A stretch of 64,000 nucleotides of DNA from Butyrivibrio sp. GTDB taxonomy: Bacteria; Bacillota; Clostridia; Lachnospirales; Lachnospiraceae. Shown here piece by piece: positions 60,479-64,000 of the stretch. The translations under genes were made by a program, and so were the position numbers. Location: positions 1 through 64,000 of the forward strand of contig JAFPVA010000157.1 of assembly GCA_017413105.1 (NCBI GenBank). The letters run 5' to 3'. Within the stretch, counting starts at the first letter, position 1, and every line of letters begins with the position of its first letter. The notes beneath the pieces are model-generated. The model searched no databases, was not told the origin of the DNA, and worked only from the letters and a program-made list of their open reading frames with translations.

Positions 60479-61566
60479 CAAACCTCTTCCATAAGCGCTT
60501 TTGCTATCCTCACGGCGCCCCTTCCATCTGTTATCTTAAAAAGGCTGTCTCCCATGGCAGCCATCCTATCCCTGTCGCCTATCATTCTTTTTACTTCATC
60601 TATAATGCTTTCAATTGTTAATGCTTTCTCTTCTTCTCCGGAATGTACAGCCCCTGCAAAAATCATTCCTTCGAGTTTTCCGAAATACTCCACATTATAT
60701 TTCTGATTGTCAGCCACCTGATAAAAAATCGCAGGAAGTCCGCAAGCCGCACACTCTGTCAGCATAGTCCCTGCAGCCAGGACAGCCAGATTGCAAGCTC
60801 TCATAAGTCCGGCCATATCCTTCACCGATCTGTGAATGACAACATTTCTGCTTTTTTGAGCATAGTGCTCTACTTCAGCAGGATTTTCTACAAAATCCCC
60901 TACCACCACATGCCAATTGATTGAAAGAGACTCATTCACGGGCAGAAGGCCTTCTGACAGCGCTTTATCCAGAACGCCTGATATCATATTACACATATCT
61001 GCCCCACCGGTGGCAAGGAGAATATCCACTCTACCGGAATTGGAATTCAGATGATTTTCTGTATCACTGTAAAACTGCTCTCTTAATGGGGCATACAAAA
61101 GTCCAAGAAGGAGCTTTGTTTCCTGTCCTTCATGTCCTCTGATTCCTGTGTAAAGCTCGTTATACCCCATATTCTCAGAATAACCGCTGTAATTTATCAA
61201 CAGATCCACTGAATATGCCTCTTTTGCCAGATCATCCAGATAAGCGGTCCTGCAGACCTTCGACAATTCGTCAAAGTAATTCTTCGTCACGGAATAAGAA
61301 TCCACCAGTAGAACCTCAATATCTCTTTCTGCCAGTTCTTTTTCCAGAACCTCCAGTTCGCTTTCCATGTCCCGGTAGTCCGTACCAAGAACCACACTTT
61401 CATATCTGCCTTCGCAAAAAGACATAAAGAGTCTCTCAGACTCCTCATCTGCCATAAAAAAGGTCACAGATTCCCCCTGTTTTTCAATTGCTTTCGCAAT
61501 TGTAAGGCATCTCATCATGTGACCTGTTGCAATTATACTGTTGGCATCAGCTCTAATCCCAATCAT
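60478..61566 (-). CDS. pseG: PseG-like UDP-sugar hydrolase
   Basis: A 362-residue GT-B-like hydrolase: IRADANSIIATGHMMRCLTIAKAI with the catalytic His in TGHMMRC, LLATGGADMCNMI, and MLTECAACGLPAIFYQVADNQ near the end. PseG cleaves UDP from UDP-2,4-diacetamido-2,4,6-trideoxy-L-altrose, step four of pseudaminic acid synthesis. It sits between pseI and a GT2 gene. Confidence 0.9.
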   Translation of the reverse strand: MIGIRADANSIIATGHMMRCLTIAKAIEKQGESVTFFMADEESERLFMSFCEGRYESVVLGTDYRDMESELEVLEKELAERDIEVLLVDSYSVTKNYFDELSKVCRTAYLDDLAKEAYSVDLLINYSGYSENMGYNELYTGIRGHEGQETKLLLGLLYAPLREQFYSDTENHLNSNSGRVDILLATGGADMCNMISGVLDKALSEGLLPVNESLSINWHVVVGDFVENPAEVEHYAQKSRNVVIHRSVKDMAGLMRACNLAVLAAGTMLTECAACGLPAIFYQVADNQKYNVEYFGKLEGMIFAGAVHSGEEEKALTIESIIDEVKRMIGDRDRMAAMGDSLFKITDGRGAVRIAKALMEEV

Positions 61567-61575
61567 AATCAGTCG

Positions 61576-62631
61576 TTATTTAATAAGATCCCAGCTAAGG
61601 GGGGTTCCTTTCTCAATATCTCCTATGGCAGTCATTCCAAGAACTTCCTCATAGTACTTGGTATGCATACCATTACCGGGCCTTATTGACCTGACATTAT
61701 CAGGAGTAAGCTTTTCTCCTGCCTTAATATCTTTTACTACAAATAATGATCTGCTAAGCCTGCGTTCTGACGCCTGTTTATCGCTAAGAGAATACTCATA
61801 AGATCCCAGAGCCTTTTCCAGGATACGAACATTCTTTACCATTTCGGCAAACTCTGAAGGCTCCATCGAAAAGGCATCATCCACACCACCGGCCGACCTG
61901 TCCAGTGTAAGATGCTTTTCTATCATCTTTGCTCCGAGAGCCACACTTCCTGTTGCCACAACACTTCCGGGAGTATGGTCCGATAAGCCTACGATACAGT
62001 CATATTTTTCCGCAAGGCCCTGCATCATCCTCAAATTCACCATTTCATAGGGCGTCGGATACGCACTTACGCACTTTAATAAAATAACATCCTCATTACC
62101 TTCTTCTTTGCAAGTATCAAGAGCAAGCTGTATATCTTCCTCGTAGGCGATACCCGTGGCAAAGATAATCGGCTTGTGCAGCTTGGCTATTTTCCTAATA
62201 AGTGGAATATCATTTATCTCAAAGCTTGCGATTTTATATGCAGGAACGTCCAGATTTTCCAGATAATCGACCGCAGTGAAATCAAAGGGCGAAGAAAAGC
62301 ACTCCATTCCAAGCTTCTTAGCCTCTTCCATCAGACCCTGATGCCACTCCCAGGGAGTATATGCCTCCTTGTAAAGATCATGAAGAGTCCTGCCCTCCCA
62401 GAGGCTTCCCTCTGATGTCATGAACCATGGCTTGTCGCAATCAATCGTTATTGTATCAGCCGTGTAAGTCTGCAATTTTACAGCATCCGCGCCCGCCTCA
62501 GCCGCCGCATGGATAATCTCTATCGCCCTGTTATAATCTCCGTTATGATTACCGGACAGCTCCGCTACAATAAATGTATTCTCCCCCTGTCCTACTGTCT
62601 TATTTCCTATTTTTATGTTCTTATTAAACAT
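61576..62631 (-). CDS. pseI: Pseudaminic acid synthase
   Basis: A 351-residue NeuB-family synthase condensing the 6-deoxy-altrose sugar with phosphoenolpyruvate. IVAELSGNHNGDYNRAIEIIHAAAEAGADAVKLQTYTADT, FSSPFDFTAVDYLE, GLSDHTPG and VEKHLTLDRS-like EKHLTLDRSAGGVDDAFSMEP mark the TIM barrel; a C-terminal antifreeze-like SAF domain (RSLFVVKDIKAGEKLTPDNVRSIRPGNGM) follows. DRSAGGVDDAFS is PseI-like rather than NeuB-like. Start ATG 62631 follows GGAAGACAGG. Confidence 0.93.
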   Translation of the reverse strand: MFNKNIKIGNKTVGQGENTFIVAELSGNHNGDYNRAIEIIHAAAEAGADAVKLQTYTADTITIDCDKPWFMTSEGSLWEGRTLHDLYKEAYTPWEWHQGLMEEAKKLGMECFSSPFDFTAVDYLENLDVPAYKIASFEINDIPLIRKIAKLHKPIIFATGIAYEEDIQLALDTCKEEGNEDVILLKCVSAYPTPYEMVNLRMMQGLAEKYDCIVGLSDHTPGSVVATGSVALGAKMIEKHLTLDRSAGGVDDAFSMEPSEFAEMVKNVRILEKALGSYEYSLSDKQASERRLSRSLFVVKDIKAGEKLTPDNVRSIRPGNGMHTKYYEEVLGMTAIGDIEKGTPLSWDLIK

Positions 62632-62647
62632 CCTGTCTTCCTTCTCT

Positions 62648-63094
62648 TCATAGAAGCTTTATATATGAGATAATTGTTCCGGCAAAAGCAGCGGCGTACC
62701 CCTGTTTCTCAAAACACTTTTTTGACGCTATGTTTTCCGCCTTAACAAGTCCGGTGAGAATACTGATTCCCATCTCTCTTGCCTTGTCTTCGATTCGCTG
62801 AAGCAGAATCCCTCCATAGCCCTGCCCGCGGCATTCGGGAGCCACCATGTAACTTATTTCGCCTATTTTACCCTCGTCATCGAGAATATCAAGTCTGATA
62901 TTGCCTACAGCTTTTTCTTCATTTTCAAGGATAAAAATATGGCAGCCTGAGTCCGATAAGCGCCCTGAAAACCACTTCAGATGATCCTCCAGAGTTATCT
63001 CTTTTTCGGAAAAAGAGTTCCTTCTGGTGTCTGCGTCATTGCGCCACTTTAAGATAAGTTCGGCGTCGTCCATATTTGCACATCGTAATTCCAT
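62648..63094 (-). CDS. pseH: PseH-like N-acetyltransferase (GNAT)
   Basis: A GNAT enzyme of about 148 residues: LILKWRNDADTRRNSF, ISYMVAPECRGQGYGGILLQRIED (acetyl-CoA loop) and ENIASKKCFEKQGYAAAF. PseH acetylates the 4-amino group of the UDP-altrosamine derivative. Its place directly before pseI supports this. The frame extends to 63142, but ATG 63094 with AGGGG five bases upstream is the likely start. Confidence 0.87.
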   Translation of the reverse strand: MELRCANMDDAELILKWRNDADTRRNSFSEKEITLEDHLKWFSGRLSDSGCHIFILENEEKAVGNIRLDILDDEGKIGEISYMVAPECRGQGYGGILLQRIEDKAREMGISILTGLVKAENIASKKCFEKQGYAAAFAGTIISYIKLL

Positions 63095-63167
63095 GTTATC
63101 CCCTAATCTATTAATGCCAGGTCCTTCCAGCCCCAATTTCATATGTTATAAATTCTTAGATGATATT

Positions 63168-63212
63168 ACAGAAACCCGCACTTGCTGCGGGGTTCGTGAG
63201 AACATGATTCAA
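63168..63212 (+). repeat. Dispersed repeat, module A only (copy 6)
   Basis: GAAACCCGCA (63171-63180) pairs with TGCGGGGTTC (63186-63195) with one mismatch, followed by GTGAGAACATGATTCA. Compared with copies 1 and 2 (GAAATGCGCA / TGCGCATTTC) two stem base pairs changed on both sides, so pairing is kept. It lies between two minus-strand genes in opposite orientation to them; on the minus strand the hairpin ends in a T-rich TTTCTGTAAT. Confidence 0.75.
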
Positions 63213-63248
63213 GATATCAGCTTTTTCTGAATTCATGTCATACTCATA

Positions 63249-64000
63249 TCAGGCATCCAGTAGTTCCGTCTTTCTGTGTATGGAAGGATCCTCGTATTTA
63301 TCCAGAAAATCCAGTCCCAGATAGACAATTTCCTTTGCAAAGTACACATTATCAACCTGCGTAATAACCGATATAAGCTTGTCTACAGCAAATCCATTGA
63401 TATCCCCCAGGACTTCCATCGGGAATTTTTCTTTGATAACCACGGTTTCAGGAAATTCCTTCTCGTAGTCCAGAATATCCCTTGGATGTGGCTTTATGAT
63501 TACTCTGTAGTCCTTCTCATATTCTCTGACAATGTCTGCAAACATCTTTTTCCTGGTATCAAAGTCGCATAGAGGTTCCGTGAGTATCATGGCATTGGGC
63601 TTATCCGCTGCTTTTTCGTTCTTCCCAAGGAGTTTTTCAACTAACACATCAGCATTTGGCAAAAAGATCTTCACCAGAATGTCATGGTCCTCTTTCGAAA
63701 GCTGATCATCTAACCCTTTTCTTGGTACTTCAATAATATTCTTTGGCGGTTTGTGATTAACGCTTATATCATTTACCTCATAATCAATGCAGTACTTGCT
63801 ATAACCGCTTTCGATAAAAATAAGCCCAAGCTTTGCCATGACGCATTTCACCGGGAAAGCTCCCTTATTGGCATTTCTTGCCTGATCATCCAAAAGTCCG
63901 GAATTAAGTCCGTCCTCCACTGCATGATAATATATTTTTTTATAATTCAGATAATATCCTATGGGATCCGAATCGCAGAAAACATACACATCCCTGTATC
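63249..64000 (-). CDS. Sialyltransferase/polysialyltransferase-like protein, 5' end outside the window
   Basis: At least 250 residues, open to the right edge (the frame continues upstream of the GTG at 63989). VIIKPHPRDILDYEKEFP and IKEKFPMEVLGDINGFAVDKLISVITQVDNVYF fit the C-terminal half of GT52/polysialyltransferase-like enzymes, which use CMP-nonulosonates. The KPHPRD motif is the donor region. As the gene next to pseH it is the natural transferase for the CMP-pseudaminate made by this module. The family call needs the missing N-terminal half. Confidence 0.68.
   Translation of the reverse strand, partial: YRDVYVFCDSDPIGYYLNYKKIYYHAVEDGLNSGLLDDQARNANKGAFPVKCVMAKLGLIFIESGYSKYCIDYEVNDISVNHKPPKNIIEVPRKGLDDQLSKEDHDILVKIFLPNADVLVEKLLGKNEKAADKPNAMILTEPLCDFDTRKKMFADIVREYEKDYRVIIKPHPRDILDYEKEFPETVVIKEKFPMEVLGDINGFAVDKLISVITQVDNVYFAKEIVYLGLDFLDKYEDPSIHRKTELLDA

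Noticed and set aside
1..64000. CRISPR arrays, tRNA or rRNA genes, transposases, phage genes
   Set aside because: No regularly spaced direct repeats, no cloverleaf-like or rRNA sequence and no transposase or integrase motifs were seen in either strand.

Overview
The window looks like a chromosomal segment of a Gram-positive anaerobe of the class Clostridia, most likely a Lachnospiraceae member close to Butyrivibrio or Pseudobutyrivibrio. This is inferred from gene content: a type I glutamine synthetase paired with an ANTAR regulator, a QueT-type queuosine precursor transporter, a CIRCE-controlled small heat-shock protein, strong GGAGG ribosome sites and sigma-A promoters. No rRNA, tRNA, CRISPR array, transposase or phage gene was seen.

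Positions 1-7,400 hold short housekeeping and stress units on both strands. These are glnA plus an ANTAR regulator behind a terminator-like leader; tdk and queT on the minus strand; hsp20 behind a sigma-A promoter and CIRCE operator; a HicB-like small protein overlapping an MscS channel; a minus-strand protein with calcium-loop motifs behind what looks like a motility-type (sigma-D/sigma-28) promoter; and an unknown 85-residue protein. Several gaps contain strong hairpins.

From 7,420 to the right edge, all 45 genes lie on the minus strand and are tightly packed, many overlapping by 1 to 40 bases. Nearly all are for surface-glycan building. Read in the direction of transcription (right to left) the order is: (a) a pseudaminic-acid-type nonulosonate module (sialyltransferase-like partial gene, pseH, pseI, pseG, a GT2, pseF) with a PglK-like ABC exporter; (b) an O-acyltransferase and a set of large membrane proteins with GtrA and GtrB partners, wecE and a GNAT; (c) an O-antigen-ligase-like protein and a PglF/PglE/PglC-type block that makes and loads an amino-dideoxy sugar onto lipid; (d) an ATP-grasp/HAD fusion, a GT4, and WbpO/WbpP-type enzymes expected to make UDP-GalNAc uronic acid; (e) a deacetylase, GT4 enzymes, two AsnB-type amidotransferases, and an MBOAT plus SGNH-like acylation pair; (f) GT11 enzymes, a second ABC exporter, GT2 and GT17 enzymes, a Wzy-like protein, a pyruvyl transferase, a Wzx flippase, and finally a GH88/GH105-like hydrolase. 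The simplest reading is a lipid-linked heteropolysaccharide or glycoprotein-glycan locus with acidic, amidated, acylated and pyruvylated sugars and three possible flippases.

The least explained signal is a modular dispersed repeat with covarying hairpins. It occurs in at least six gaps, and in several cases overlaps or abuts stop codons. One full copy is bounded by 9-base inverted and 10-base direct repeats.
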